A program made the translations under genes and the position numbers. This document shows, in pieces, positions 9,130-17,703 of a stretch of 64,000 nt of DNA. Below the pieces are notes generated by a model. It saw only the letters and a program-made list of their open reading frames with translations. It was not told the origin of the DNA and searched no databases. The stretch's first letter is position 1. Every line of letters starts with the position of its first letter. The stretch is from Cellulomonas sp. P24 (GTDB lineage: Bacteria; Actinomycetota; Actinomycetes; Actinomycetales; Cellulomonadaceae): assembly GCF_024704385.1 (NCBI RefSeq), contig NZ_JAJDFX010000002.1, forward strand, positions 2,976,001-3,040,000. The letters are read 5' to 3'.

Positions 9130-10544
9130 GGCCGCACATCATGACCGACTCGATCGCCGCCGTCGGAACGGCACCCGCATGGGTGAAGGACGCCGTCTTC
9201 TATCAGATCTTCCCTGAGAGGTTCGCCAACGCCGACCCCAGCCGCGACCCTCTCGACGTGCACCCCTGGGACTCGGCCCCGGCCCGGGACGGATTCCTCG
9301 GTGGTGACCTGGCCGGCATCGTCGAGCATCTGGACCACGTTGTCGACCTCGGCGCGAACGCCCTGTATCTGACCCCGATCTTCGCAGCCGGCACCAACCA
9401 CCGCTACGACGCGAACGACTACTTCACCATCGATCCGATGCTCGGCGACCTCGGCGCGTTCCGCGAGCTCGTCCAGGAGGCCCACTCGCGGGGGGTGCGC
9501 CTCGTGCTCGACGCCGTGCTGAACCACTGCGGCGTCGGGCACTCGGCCTTCCAGGACGTCGTCGCCCACGGTGCCCAGTCCCCGTACGTCAACTGGTTCT
9601 ACGTCGAGGACCTGCCGGTGGTGCAGCGACCGGTACCCAACTACCGGACCTGCTCCGGGTGCTGGTACCTGCCCAAGTGGAACCTGCACAACCCCGAGGT
9701 CCGCGAGCACCACCTGAAGGTGGCCCGGTACTGGCTCGAGCAGGGGATCGACGGCTGGCGCCTCGACGTGCCGTACTTCGTTCCCATGGCCTTCTGGCGC
9801 CAGTTCCGCCGCGTCGTCAAGGACATCAACCCTGACGCGTACATCGTCGCGGAGGAGTGGCGTTCACCCACTCAGTGGCTGGCAGGCGACACCGCCGACG
9901 GGACCATGAACTACACGTTGCGTGACCTGGTACTTGGCTTCACCGCCGACGGGACGCACGACGCCAGAACCTTCGCCACCGGGATGAACGACCTGCGCGA
10001 GCAGATTCCGTTCGAGGCCCGCAACACGATGCTGAACCTTCTCGGCAGCCATGACACCGAGCGGCTCATCACACGGCACGGCGACGACCCCGTGGCGACC
10101 CGGCTCGCCCTGGCCCTGCTCATCACGTCACCCGGGGCGCCGATGATCTACTACGGCGACGAGATCGGCATGGCCGGGGACAACGATCCCGGCTGCCGGG
10201 CCGGCATGATCTGGGACCAGGAACGCTGGGACCACCAGACCCACCAGTGGCTGACCTCTCTCGTGGCTCTGCGCGCGAAGCTGCCGGCCCTTCGGCATGG
10301 GACGGACGAGTACCCGTACGCCGTGGGCGACGTCGTCATCCGTCGTCGCGAGCTGGACCGCGAGACCGTGCTCGTCGCGGTGAACCGCGGACCGATCGAC
10401 GCGGCCGTGCCGCGGTCGGCTGTCGGCGGCGACATCGCCCTGATCTCGGTCTGGCCCGTTGCGGGCCGCCCGGTGGCGCTCGACGGAACCCTGCAGGTCC
10501 CGGCCCACTCGGCTGTCGTCTGGACGACAGGGGAGCGCCCGTGA
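9126..10544 (+). CDS. GH13 cyclomaltodextrinase/neopullulanase-like enzyme
   Basis: 472 residues, cytoplasmic (no signal peptide). WVKDAVFYQIFPERF at the start is typical of neopullulanase/cyclomaltodextrinase enzymes. Region I DAVLNHC (about 128), LPKWN (about 181, a variant of the MPKLN signature of that group), region II GWRLDVPYF (about 210), region III AEEW (about 241), region IV GSHDTER (about 306). The N-terminal beta domain found in dimeric members is absent, so this is a short form. It would open or debranch imported dextrins alongside the 4417 glucosidase. ATG 9126 overlaps the permease stop; ATG 9141 is an alternative. The end overlaps the regulator start by 4 nt. Confidence 0.8.
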   Translation: MRPHIMTDSIAAVGTAPAWVKDAVFYQIFPERFANADPSRDPLDVHPWDSAPARDGFLGGDLAGIVEHLDHVVDLGANALYLTPIFAAGTNHRYDANDYFTIDPMLGDLGAFRELVQEAHSRGVRLVLDAVLNHCGVGHSAFQDVVAHGAQSPYVNWFYVEDLPVVQRPVPNYRTCSGCWYLPKWNLHNPEVREHHLKVARYWLEQGIDGWRLDVPYFVPMAFWRQFRRVVKDINPDAYIVAEEWRSPTQWLAGDTADGTMNYTLRDLVLGFTADGTHDARTFATGMNDLREQIPFEARNTMLNLLGSHDTERLITRHGDDPVATRLALALLITSPGAPMIYYGDEIGMAGDNDPGCRAGMIWDQERWDHQTHQWLTSLVALRAKLPALRHGTDEYPYAVGDVVIRRRELDRETVLVAVNRGPIDAAVPRSAVGGDIALISVWPVAGRPVALDGTLQVPAHSAVVWTTGERP

Positions 10545-11587
10545 GCTCTCGCCGAACGACGATCGCCGACGTCGCAGCCCGCGCGAACGTCTCCAAGACC
10601 GCGGTCTCGTTCGCCTTCAACAACCCCTCGCGGCTTTCGGAGGCGACGCTGCAGCAGATCCTTGCCGCGGCCGAGGAACTCGGCTACACCCGCGACCCGA
10701 CCGCCCGGATGCTGCGGACCGGCCGCACCAACTCCCTCGGTGTGCTCCTGCCTCAGCAGATCGACGCCACGCTCGAGAACCCCTACTACGCGCAGTTCTT
10801 CCGCGGCATCGGCCAGACGTGCCACCAGGAAGGGCTGTCCATGCTGCTCGTTCCCCCGCTGCGGGGCTCGATGCTCAAGGCCATCCCCTATGCGGCGGTC
10901 GACGGCTTCGTCGTCTGCGGCCTGGAGGCCGACCGCGGGGAGGTCCAGGCGCTGCGCCACCGTGGGATCCCCTTCGTCCTCGTCGACAGCGACGAGACCG
11001 ACGGCGTGTCATGCATCGACGTGGACGAGGAGAACGGGATGCGGGAGGTCGCCGAGTACATACTCGGCCAGGGCCATCGGCGAATCCTCGTCCTTGCGTT
11101 CGAGTCCGGCACAACCGGCGGCCCGACGGGGTGGCACGGGCCGCTGTCCCGTCGCAAGCGGGGCGTCGACCAGGCCCTCGAGAGCTTCGGGCTGGCGATC
11201 GACGACCCGCACGTGCAGATCCGCGAGATCCCGTGCACCCGCGCGGCCGGAGCCGTCGCCCTGCGGGACGTCTGGCTGCACGGCGAGCGCCCCACCGCGG
11301 TCATCACCTTCTCCGACATCATCGCCTTCGGTGTCCTGGACGCCGCACGTGAGCTCGGCATCGACGTGCCCGGCGAGCTGTCGGTCACCGGATTCGACGA
11401 TCTGCCCGAGTCCGAGTGGGCCCACCCCGGACTGACCACCGCACGCCAACCGATCGAGGCCAAGGGCCGTCTCGCGTCGGAGTACCTCGTCGACGCGATC
11501 GCCTCGCAGGACAGCCAGCCTCGTCGTCGGCGCCTCCACACCACTCTCGTGATCCGGGACTCCGTCGCGGCACCGAGCGCCGGCTGA
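10541..11587 (+). CDS. LacI-family regulator of the starch locus
   Basis: 348 residues from GTG 10541, overlapping the preceding stop (GTGA). The N-terminal LacI helix-turn-helix TTIADVAARANVSKTAVSFAFN is followed by a hinge helix and a periplasmic-binding-protein-like sensor domain (TNSLGVLLPQQ onward; VTGFDDLPESEWAHPGLTT near the end). As the last gene of the operon it is probably autoregulatory, acting at the dyad 2177-2198 with a maltodextrin or sugar effector. The effector and direction of control are inferred. Confidence 0.85.
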   Translation: MSSRRTTIADVAARANVSKTAVSFAFNNPSRLSEATLQQILAAAEELGYTRDPTARMLRTGRTNSLGVLLPQQIDATLENPYYAQFFRGIGQTCHQEGLSMLLVPPLRGSMLKAIPYAAVDGFVVCGLEADRGEVQALRHRGIPFVLVDSDETDGVSCIDVDEENGMREVAEYILGQGHRRILVLAFESGTTGGPTGWHGPLSRRKRGVDQALESFGLAIDDPHVQIREIPCTRAAGAVALRDVWLHGERPTAVITFSDIIAFGVLDAARELGIDVPGELSVTGFDDLPESEWAHPGLTTARQPIEAKGRLASEYLVDAIASQDSQPRRRRLHTTLVIRDSVAAPSAG

Positions 11588-11677
11588 CCGAAAGGGTCCG
11601 GGTCGAGCTCTCGTGGCTCGAGTCTCGATCGTGCCCAGGCGACTCGGTGCGGACTCACGGTGGTCGGAACGAGGACC

Positions 11678-12778
11678 TCAGTACGTCTCGGTGATCTTGC
11701 GCAAGGCGCGAGGTCGATCAGGGTTCAAGCCTCGCGCTCGTGCGGTCGCGAGCGCCAGGCGCTGGAGCGGGATCACGTCGACGATCGGGGCGAGGTCCTC
11801 GGGGAGGTCATGCGTCGTGGTGAGGTGGCGCGTCGAGCCCGACGGCGTCGGGTCTGGGCCGACGGTGGTCACTGACGCCCCGGTGGCCGAGATCAGCTCG
11901 ACGAGCTCGACCATCGCGGTCCTCGTACGTCCGGCGGGTGCGAGCACGAGCACCGGCGTACCCGGCGCCAGGAGTGCGAACGGCCCGTGCCGCAGGTCCG
12001 CTGCGCTGAATGCCAGTGCGGGGAGGTAGCAGGTCTCCATCAGCTTCAGGGCGGCCTCCCGTGCGGTCGGATAGGCGAACCCGCGGCCTGTCACCACGAT
12101 GCTGCGCGCGCCGACGAGCTCGCGTGCCACCTGGGCGACGGTGTCTCCGGGGTCGTCGAGCGATGCTGCCGCGGCCGCTGGCACGCCGCGTGCGCTGCCG
12201 CTGAATCCCTGCATGGCTTCGACGAGGCGAAAGACGGCGAGAAGCTCGGCGGTGTAGGACTTGGTCGCCGCGACTGAGTGTTCGGACCCGGCGCCCACGT
12301 CCAACGTGAGCTCGGCCGCCTGAGCGAGATCTGACGTCGGTGCGTTCGTGACGGCGATGGTCGTCGCGCCGGCGATGCGCGCACTGGCGAGTGTGGCGAC
12401 GAGGTCGGGTGATTCGCCGCTCTGGCTGATGCCGATCACCAGCGTGCGCGCGCCCCACGGGTTCGCCCCGTAGAGCGTGTGTGCCGACGGGGAGCAGAGT
12501 CCGACGGGCAGCCCGAGGCGCACCTCGATCAAGTACTTGAGGTACAGCGCGGCGTGGTCGCTCGTCCCTCGCGCGACGAGCAGGACCATCGACGGATCGC
12601 GGCGGCGCACGACGTCCGCCACCTCACGAATGTCGGTGTCACCGGCGGCGAGCAGGCGCTCGAGCATGGCCGGCTGCCCGGCGATCTCGGCTTCCATCAG
12701 CGCACCGGGGGTACCCGGTGGTGACGAGTCCTCGGCCGCCGCGGACGACGCACGCACCGTGACCGGATCGTTATGCAT
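11678..12778 (-). CDS. Double-SIS sugar-phosphate isomerase/deaminase (GlmS-isomerase-like)
   Basis: 366 residues with two SIS domains and no glutaminase domain: first SIS ARGTSDHAALYLKYLIE and ISQSGESPD, then SVAATKSYTAELLA, and a C terminus RGLNPDRPRALRKITETY matching the end of the GlmS isomerase half. Stand-alone proteins of this type include glucosamine-6-phosphate deaminases (NagB-II) and AgaS-type isomerases. Transcribed away from an amino-sugar import operon that contains NagA but no classical NagB, it is the best candidate for glucosamine-6-phosphate to fructose-6-phosphate. The assignment rests on context. Confidence 0.75.
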   Translation of the reverse strand: MHNDPVTVRASSAAAEDSSPPGTPGALMEAEIAGQPAMLERLLAAGDTDIREVADVVRRRDPSMVLLVARGTSDHAALYLKYLIEVRLGLPVGLCSPSAHTLYGANPWGARTLVIGISQSGESPDLVATLASARIAGATTIAVTNAPTSDLAQAAELTLDVGAGSEHSVAATKSYTAELLAVFRLVEAMQGFSGSARGVPAAAAASLDDPGDTVAQVARELVGARSIVVTGRGFAYPTAREAALKLMETCYLPALAFSAADLRHGPFALLAPGTPVLVLAPAGRTRTAMVELVELISATGASVTTVGPDPTPSGSTRHLTTTHDLPEDLAPIVDVIPLQRLALATARARGLNPDRPRALRKITETY

Positions 12779-12810
12779 CAGTTCGCCTCACCTCTTCACA
12801 GACGCACGAA

Positions 12811-12821
12811 GTTGTTACAAC
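12811..12821. promoter_or_regulatory. Palindrome GTTGTTACAAC in the amino-sugar divergent promoter region
   Basis: An exact 11-bp palindrome in the 107-bp gap between the SIS gene (minus) and the binding-protein gene (plus), so it could control both. The local regulator is the GntR/HutC protein at 16931. The sequence is not the DasR dre consensus. No convincing -35/-10 pair was found, so the assignment is tentative. Confidence 0.35.
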
Positions 12822-12885
12822 ATTAGGTCAAAGATCGCGACAGGCGCAACGACGCCCTGACGCGATACCTGACAAGGAGAGACAC

Positions 12886-14235
12886 ATGAGACACGTCAGT
12901 TCCCGGTGGAAGCGCCCCGTCGCAGCTTTCGCCGTCGGCACGGTCGCTCTGGCTCTGACCGCATGCTCTTCCGGCGGGGGTACCACGCCGAGCGGGACCA
13001 GCGGGGCCGCGACTCCGGAAGAGATCACGTTCCTGACGCACTGGGGCCCGGATCAGGTCACCCAGCTCGAGGCCGCCGCCGCGGCGTTCCACAAGACCGA
13101 GCCCACCATCACCGTGAAGGTTCAGGCGGTTCCTTTCGCGAACCTGCTCAGCACGCTGCGCACGCAGGGCGGCTCCGGCAGCGGCCCGACGATCGCCAGC
13201 ATCTACGACCTGTGGCTCCCCGAGCTCGTTCGCGACGGTGTGGCAGCACCCGCGCCCACCGACGTCTCGGCCGAGGTCACCAGCGGATGGTCGGCGAACA
13301 TCGTCGAGGCAGCAAGCAAGGATGCGAAGGTCTACGGCTTCCCCAACGAGGTCGACCTCTACGCGCTCAACTACAACAAGCGCCTGTTCAAGGACGCCGG
13401 GATCACGGCACCGCCTACGACGTTCGCCGAGCTCGAGACGGACGCGAAGGCACTGACCGACAAGGCCGCAGGGCAGCAGGGCTTCGGGGTCATCACCAAC
13501 TGGGCGTCAGGGGCCGTGCACCCGTTCCTGTCCCTCGCGGCATCCAACGGCGGGCACCTTCTCGACAGCTCCGGCAAGGCCGCTCTGACCGACCCGAAGG
13601 TCGTTGCCGTCGCGGACCTCTACAAGAAGATGCTGGCCGACGGCTCGATCGACCCGAACATGAGCGCCGCGAACGCCAACACGACCGGCCCGTTCCTGGA
13701 CAACTTCGCCAACGGGAAGACCGGGATGATCATCATGGCCAACTGGTGGCAGAGTGCTCTGAAGTCCGCCATGGGTGACAAGTACTCCGATGTGGCCACG
13801 GCTCCGATCCCGGTGGGACCGGACGGTACGACCTCCTCGAGCATCTCCTACTCGTGGCTCACGATGGTCAACGCGAACGCCGACAAGGGCAAGCAGGACG
13901 CCGCATGGAAGTTCCTGACGTACCTCAACGGCCCCGACTCCGGCAAGGCCGGCTCCTCCGCGATGGGCGACATCCTCATGGGTATGGGCATCCTCCCCAG
14001 CCGGACCTCTGACCTCAGCGCGCACGAGGCCGAGCTGTCCGACCCGTTCCTGGCGACCTACGTCGCCGAGCTTCCCCACGCCACACCGTTCCCGACGGTG
14101 ATCGGCGGGGCCGCGGCCTCCGAGGCCCTGCAGAAGCACATCGAGGCGCTGATCTTCGGCCAGGAATCGCCTCAGGCGGCGATGGACGCAGCCGCGAGCG
14201 AGGTCAACTCCGCACTTACCGCAGCAGGTAAGTGA
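12886..14235 (+). CDS. Amino-sugar-type ABC importer, substrate-binding lipoprotein
   Basis: 449 residues, family-1 solute-binding protein. AAGGAGAG precedes ATG 12886. The signal sequence ends in lipobox LTAC (ALALTACSSG), followed by a Gly/Ser/Thr linker and the binding domain opening EEITFLTHWGPDQVTQLE. First gene of a plus-strand operon with two permeases, ROK kinase, GntR regulator, SIS protein and NagA, so the substrate is probably N-acetylglucosamine or chito-oligosaccharides. That is inference from neighbours. Confidence 0.85.
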   Translation: MRHVSSRWKRPVAAFAVGTVALALTACSSGGGTTPSGTSGAATPEEITFLTHWGPDQVTQLEAAAAAFHKTEPTITVKVQAVPFANLLSTLRTQGGSGSGPTIASIYDLWLPELVRDGVAAPAPTDVSAEVTSGWSANIVEAASKDAKVYGFPNEVDLYALNYNKRLFKDAGITAPPTTFAELETDAKALTDKAAGQQGFGVITNWASGAVHPFLSLAASNGGHLLDSSGKAALTDPKVVAVADLYKKMLADGSIDPNMSAANANTTGPFLDNFANGKTGMIIMANWWQSALKSAMGDKYSDVATAPIPVGPDGTTSSSISYSWLTMVNANADKGKQDAAWKFLTYLNGPDSGKAGSSAMGDILMGMGILPSRTSDLSAHEAELSDPFLATYVAELPHATPFPTVIGGAAASEALQKHIEALIFGQESPQAAMDAAASEVNSALTAAGK

Positions 14236-14236
14236 C

Positions 14237-15187
14237 TTGACGACGATGGCCGAAACCCCGGGGCGTGGCACCCGCCACGCCCCGGGGCTCTCCCCAACGG
14301 TCCGACGGGGGCCACGGCTCGCTCGGCACCGGGTAGCGACCGTCGGTTTCCTGAGCCCGGCGCTGCTCCTGATACTGGTCTTCGTCGCCGTCCCCATGGC
14401 GATGACGCTCTGGATCAGCCTGCACCGCTGGTCGATGCTGACCCCCATCTCGCAGATGAGATGGGTCGGGCTCGAGAACTACCAGGCCGTGCTGACCGAC
14501 TCCACCCACCTGACCGCGTTCCGCAACACGGTCGTGTACGTCGCCCTCAGCGCGGCCATCACGATCCCGCTCGCCGTGCTGCTGGCCCTCCTGCTGTACT
14601 TCCCGAAGCTGCGCGGTCGCGGCCTGGTGCGTGTGATCCTCTTCGCGACGTACGTCGTGCCGACGGTCGCCATCGTGATCGTCTGGAGCAACCTGTACGC
14701 CCCGAGCTACGGACCGATCGACGCGGCTCTGTCCTTCGTGGGGATCACCTCACCCGGATGGCTCAGCAACCCCAGCAGCGCGCTGATCTCCCTCGTCATC
14801 TTCAACGTCTGGCAGATGCTCGGCTACTACGTCGTGCTCCTGGTCGCCGGGCTCACCCAGATCCCTGAGGACATCTACGAGGCTGCCAGGATCGACGGCG
14901 CGGGTCCGATCCGCCAGACGTTCAGCATCACCCTGCCGCTGCTGCGCAACACGCTCGTCTTCGTCCTCCTCATGACCGTCATCAACTCCGTCCAGGTCTT
15001 CGACCCCGTGTACCTGCTCACCCAAGGTGGACCGGCGAACTCGACGAACGTCCTGTCCTTCGACATCCAGCGCACGGCCTTCCAGAACGGGCTGGCCGGG
15101 CAGGCGAGCGCCATGGCCTTCAGCCTGCTGATCGTGCTGAGCCTGGTGGCCGGCGCGGTCTCCCTCGGTCTCCGGAGGCGGGCATGA
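14237..15187 (+). CDS. Sugar ABC transporter permease (MalF/NgcF-like)
   Basis: About 316 residues if the TTG at 14237 is used, or 313 from ATG 14246 (MAETPGRG), which looks more natural; neither has a strong ribosome-binding site. Six helices and the EAA loop EAARIDGAGPIRQTFSITLP. A perfect 12-bp hairpin begins ten bases after the ATG. The stop overlaps the second permease start (ATGA). Confidence 0.85.
   Translation: MTTMAETPGRGTRHAPGLSPTVRRGPRLARHRVATVGFLSPALLLILVFVAVPMAMTLWISLHRWSMLTPISQMRWVGLENYQAVLTDSTHLTAFRNTVVYVALSAAITIPLAVLLALLLYFPKLRGRGLVRVILFATYVVPTVAIVIVWSNLYAPSYGPIDAALSFVGITSPGWLSNPSSALISLVIFNVWQMLGYYVVLLVAGLTQIPEDIYEAARIDGAGPIRQTFSITLPLLRNTLVFVLLMTVINSVQVFDPVYLLTQGGPANSTNVLSFDIQRTAFQNGLAGQASAMAFSLLIVLSLVAGAVSLGLRRRA
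14256..14287 (+). repeat. Perfect 12-bp inverted repeat inside the permease start
   Basis: CCCCGGGGCGTG (14256-14267) and CACGCCCCGGGG (14276-14287) are exact reverse complements with an 8-nt loop. It occupies codons 4-14 of the permease gene, about 20 nt after the binding-protein stop, the same place as the repeat at 7362-7411 in the starch operon. Confidence 0.7.
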
Positions 15188-16053
15188 GCGCCGCGCGCGT
15201 GGTGGAGACCCCGGTGCGACGTCGCACGCGGCGCGTGACCCCCGGTCGCATCGCGCTGTACGGGGTGCTCGGGCTCGCAGCGGCCATCCCGCTGTTTCCG
15301 CTGTACTGGCTCGTCATCGCGAGCCTGAAGGGAGCCAAGGAGTTCGGGCGCATCCCCCCGACGTGGTTCCCCACGACGCCGAGCCTCGACGCGTTCTCCA
15401 GAGTCTTCGACGTCGTGCCGTTCGGGCAGTCGTTCCTCAACAGCGCCCTCATCACGAGCGTCTGCAGCGTCTCCGTACTCATCACCAGCGTCATGGCCGG
15501 CTACGTCTTCGCGAAGTACACGTTCCGGGGCCGGGACGCGATCTTCTGGGCCGTGATCGGCACGATGTTCCTCCCGCCGATCGTCACGCTCGTCCCGCTC
15601 TACCACCTTGTCTCGAGCATGGGACTGTCGGACTCCTACGCCGGGGTGATGCTGCCGTGGCTGGTCAACGCATTCGGCATCTTCTTGATGCGCCAGTTCA
15701 TCGCTGACGTGCCCGACGAGCTCATCGACGCCGCGCGCATCGACGGCGCGGGAGAGCTGCGCATCCTGACACGGATCGTTCTGCCGCTGCTGCGCCCGGC
15801 GGTCGTGACACTGCTCGTGTTCACGATCGTGTACTACTGGAACAACTTCTTGTGGCCGCTGTCGATCCTGCAGTCCTCGGACAAGTACCCGATCGTCCTG
15901 ACCCTCTCGCGTCTGCTCTCGTACTCCACGAGCGTCCAGTACCAGAACATCGTGATGGCCGGCGCCCTGATCGCCAGCCTGCCCACCCTCGTGGTGTTCC
16001 TCCTCGCCCAGCGCGTCTTCGTCCAGGGCATCGCCCGTACGGGGGTGAAGTGA
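15184..16053 (+). CDS. Sugar ABC transporter permease (MalG-like)
   Basis: 289 residues, six helices, EAA-type loop DAARIDGAGELRILTRIVLP, and the usual end (QRVFVQGIARTGVK). It overlaps the previous permease by four bases, and the kinase gene starts one base into its stop. The first codons again carry a palindrome (GTGCGACGTCGCAC). Partner of the 14237 permease. Confidence 0.86.
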   Translation: MSAARVVETPVRRRTRRVTPGRIALYGVLGLAAAIPLFPLYWLVIASLKGAKEFGRIPPTWFPTTPSLDAFSRVFDVVPFGQSFLNSALITSVCSVSVLITSVMAGYVFAKYTFRGRDAIFWAVIGTMFLPPIVTLVPLYHLVSSMGLSDSYAGVMLPWLVNAFGIFLMRQFIADVPDELIDAARIDGAGELRILTRIVLPLLRPAVVTLLVFTIVYYWNNFLWPLSILQSSDKYPIVLTLSRLLSYSTSVQYQNIVMAGALIASLPTLVVFLLAQRVFVQGIARTGVK

Positions 16054-16934
16054 TGCCAGGCGGCCACGTCACCATCGGGGTCGACGTCGGCGGGACGCGA
16101 CTGCGAGTCATCGGGCAGGATGCGCAGGCCCGCCGCAGCACCGTGCGCGAGATCGCGGTCCCGCGAACGGTCCCTGAGCTCGTGGAGGCGCTCGGCACCC
16201 TCATCGACGATGTCGCACAGGGACGCCGAGTCTCGCAGACCGCGATCGGGCTGCCCGGACAGACGACGTCGGCGGTGCCGCAGTGGGTGCCCAACCTGCG
16301 GTTCCTGGACGGCTCACCATTGGCCAGCGTGGTCGCTGCGCGGGTGGGAGGTGACTGCGTGCTCGTCAACGACGCCCAGGCCGCCCTGGTCGCCGAGGCG
16401 CACGAAGGCGCCGCAGTGGGCCACTCGTCGGTCGTCCTTGTCGCGGTCGGCACCGGGATCGGTGGCGCGCTCATGCTCGACGGCCACCTGGTCCGCGGTG
16501 CCCGCGGCTGCGCCGGCGCGTTCGGTTGGCTGTCCTTCGACGGGGCCACCGCCGACGCCGATCACGGGGCGTGGGAACAGGTCGCGTCCGGTGCAGCCCT
16601 CGAACGTCACGCCACCCCGTGGGGCGGTGTCGCCGCGATGATCGCGGCCGCACGAGAAGGAGACGCAGCCGCGGTCGCCGCCATGAGCCGGTTCGGCGCG
16701 CTGCTCGGCACGGGCATCGCGGCACTCGCCAGCACGTTCGACCCCGACGTCATCGTGCTGGCGGGTGGTCTGGTCGTCAGCCTCGACCTGATCGAGCACT
16801 CGCTCGTGCAGGCCCAACGCGACTTCGCCTCACCTGCGGGGCGCACGGTCCCCGTGGTCGCAGCAGCGCTCGGCACGCGCGCCGGGGTCATCGGCGCGCT
16901 GCGCGTCGCACTCGAGATGGAAGTGAACTCATGA
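16053..16934 (+). CDS. ROK-family sugar kinase, atypical
   Basis: 293 residues. Phosphate-1 loop GVDVGGT, catalytic Asp in LVNDAQAALVAE and phosphate-2 loop VGTGIGGA are intact, so ATP-dependent sugar phosphorylation is likely. Two hallmarks are altered: the ExGH sugar/metal motif reads AFGW (GCAGAFGWLSF), and the CxCGxxGCxE zinc motif is absent, only its Glu and the following ASG being kept (GAWEQVASG). By context it would phosphorylate an imported N-acetylhexosamine. The start overlaps the permease stop by one base; the end overlaps the GntR start by four. Confidence 0.72.
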   Translation: MPGGHVTIGVDVGGTRLRVIGQDAQARRSTVREIAVPRTVPELVEALGTLIDDVAQGRRVSQTAIGLPGQTTSAVPQWVPNLRFLDGSPLASVVAARVGGDCVLVNDAQAALVAEAHEGAAVGHSSVVLVAVGTGIGGALMLDGHLVRGARGCAGAFGWLSFDGATADADHGAWEQVASGAALERHATPWGGVAAMIAAAREGDAAAVAAMSRFGALLGTGIAALASTFDPDVIVLAGGLVVSLDLIEHSLVQAQRDFASPAGRTVPVVAAALGTRAGVIGALRVALEMEVNS

Positions 16935-17683
16935 GCTCGACACGACCGGCCGTTCCGCGACTCTCACAGTCCTCAGCGGTGCCGTTCTACCTCCAGCTCG
17001 AAGAGCTTCTCCTCAGACGTGTCTCGGCGGGGGAGTGGCCCCCCGGCGGGCAGATCCCGACAGAGAGCGAGCTGTGCGAGCAGTACGGCGTCAGTCGAGT
17101 CACCGTGCGGCAGGCGCTTGCCCGACTCGTCCAACGAGGACTCCTGACCCGAGGTCGCGGAAAGGGCACCTTCGTGCGCGACAGCCGGGTGACGGCGAGT
17201 GCGCGCTCGGTGTCCTCGTTCTCGACCGAGCTGGGCGCCCTCGGCATGAAGCCCGGCGCGGTGCTCCTCGGCATCGACACGGTGCCCGCGTCCGATCTGG
17301 TCGCGAATGCCATGCACCGTGAACCGGGCACCGAGCTCTTCCGTCTGCGACGCCTGCGGACCGCCGACGGCCAACCGATCGCCGTGCAGACCAGCCTGCT
17401 CGTCGCGGAGATGTTCCCCGGCCTGGACGAGAAGGTGAGTGACAACACCTCGCTCTACGAGCTGCTCGGCTCCGAGTACGGGGTGGGACCCGACGAGGCC
17501 ATGGAGATCTTCCGGGTCGCGGGCGTTCCCCGCGACCTGGCCCCGCTGCTCGACGTCCCCAGGGGCAGCCACGCGTTCCACGTGGTCCGTGTGTCCTTCA
17601 CGGGACCCGTGGCGTTCGAGCACACCACCAGTTTCATCCGTGGGGACCGGTACGAGATCCGGCTTCCCCTGCGCAACCCATGA
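16931..17683 (+). CDS. GntR/HutC-family regulator (NagR/DasR-like)
   Basis: 250 residues: N-terminal winged helix (IPTESELCEQYGVSRVTVRQ, then GKGTFV) and a C-terminal UTRA effector domain (FRLRRLRTADGQPIAVQTS through the FEHTTSFIRGDRYEIR end). HutC-subfamily members next to nagA usually sense glucosamine-6-phosphate or GlcNAc-6-phosphate and repress uptake genes. It lies inside the operon (ATGA overlap with the kinase), so it is likely autoregulated. Confidence 0.82.
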   Translation: MSSTRPAVPRLSQSSAVPFYLQLEELLLRRVSAGEWPPGGQIPTESELCEQYGVSRVTVRQALARLVQRGLLTRGRGKGTFVRDSRVTASARSVSSFSTELGALGMKPGAVLLGIDTVPASDLVANAMHREPGTELFRLRRLRTADGQPIAVQTSLLVAEMFPGLDEKVSDNTSLYELLGSEYGVGPDEAMEIFRVAGVPRDLAPLLDVPRGSHAFHVVRVSFTGPVAFEHTTSFIRGDRYEIRLPLRNP

Positions 17684-17703
17684 GAAGCACCGAGAGGAAA
17701 GTC

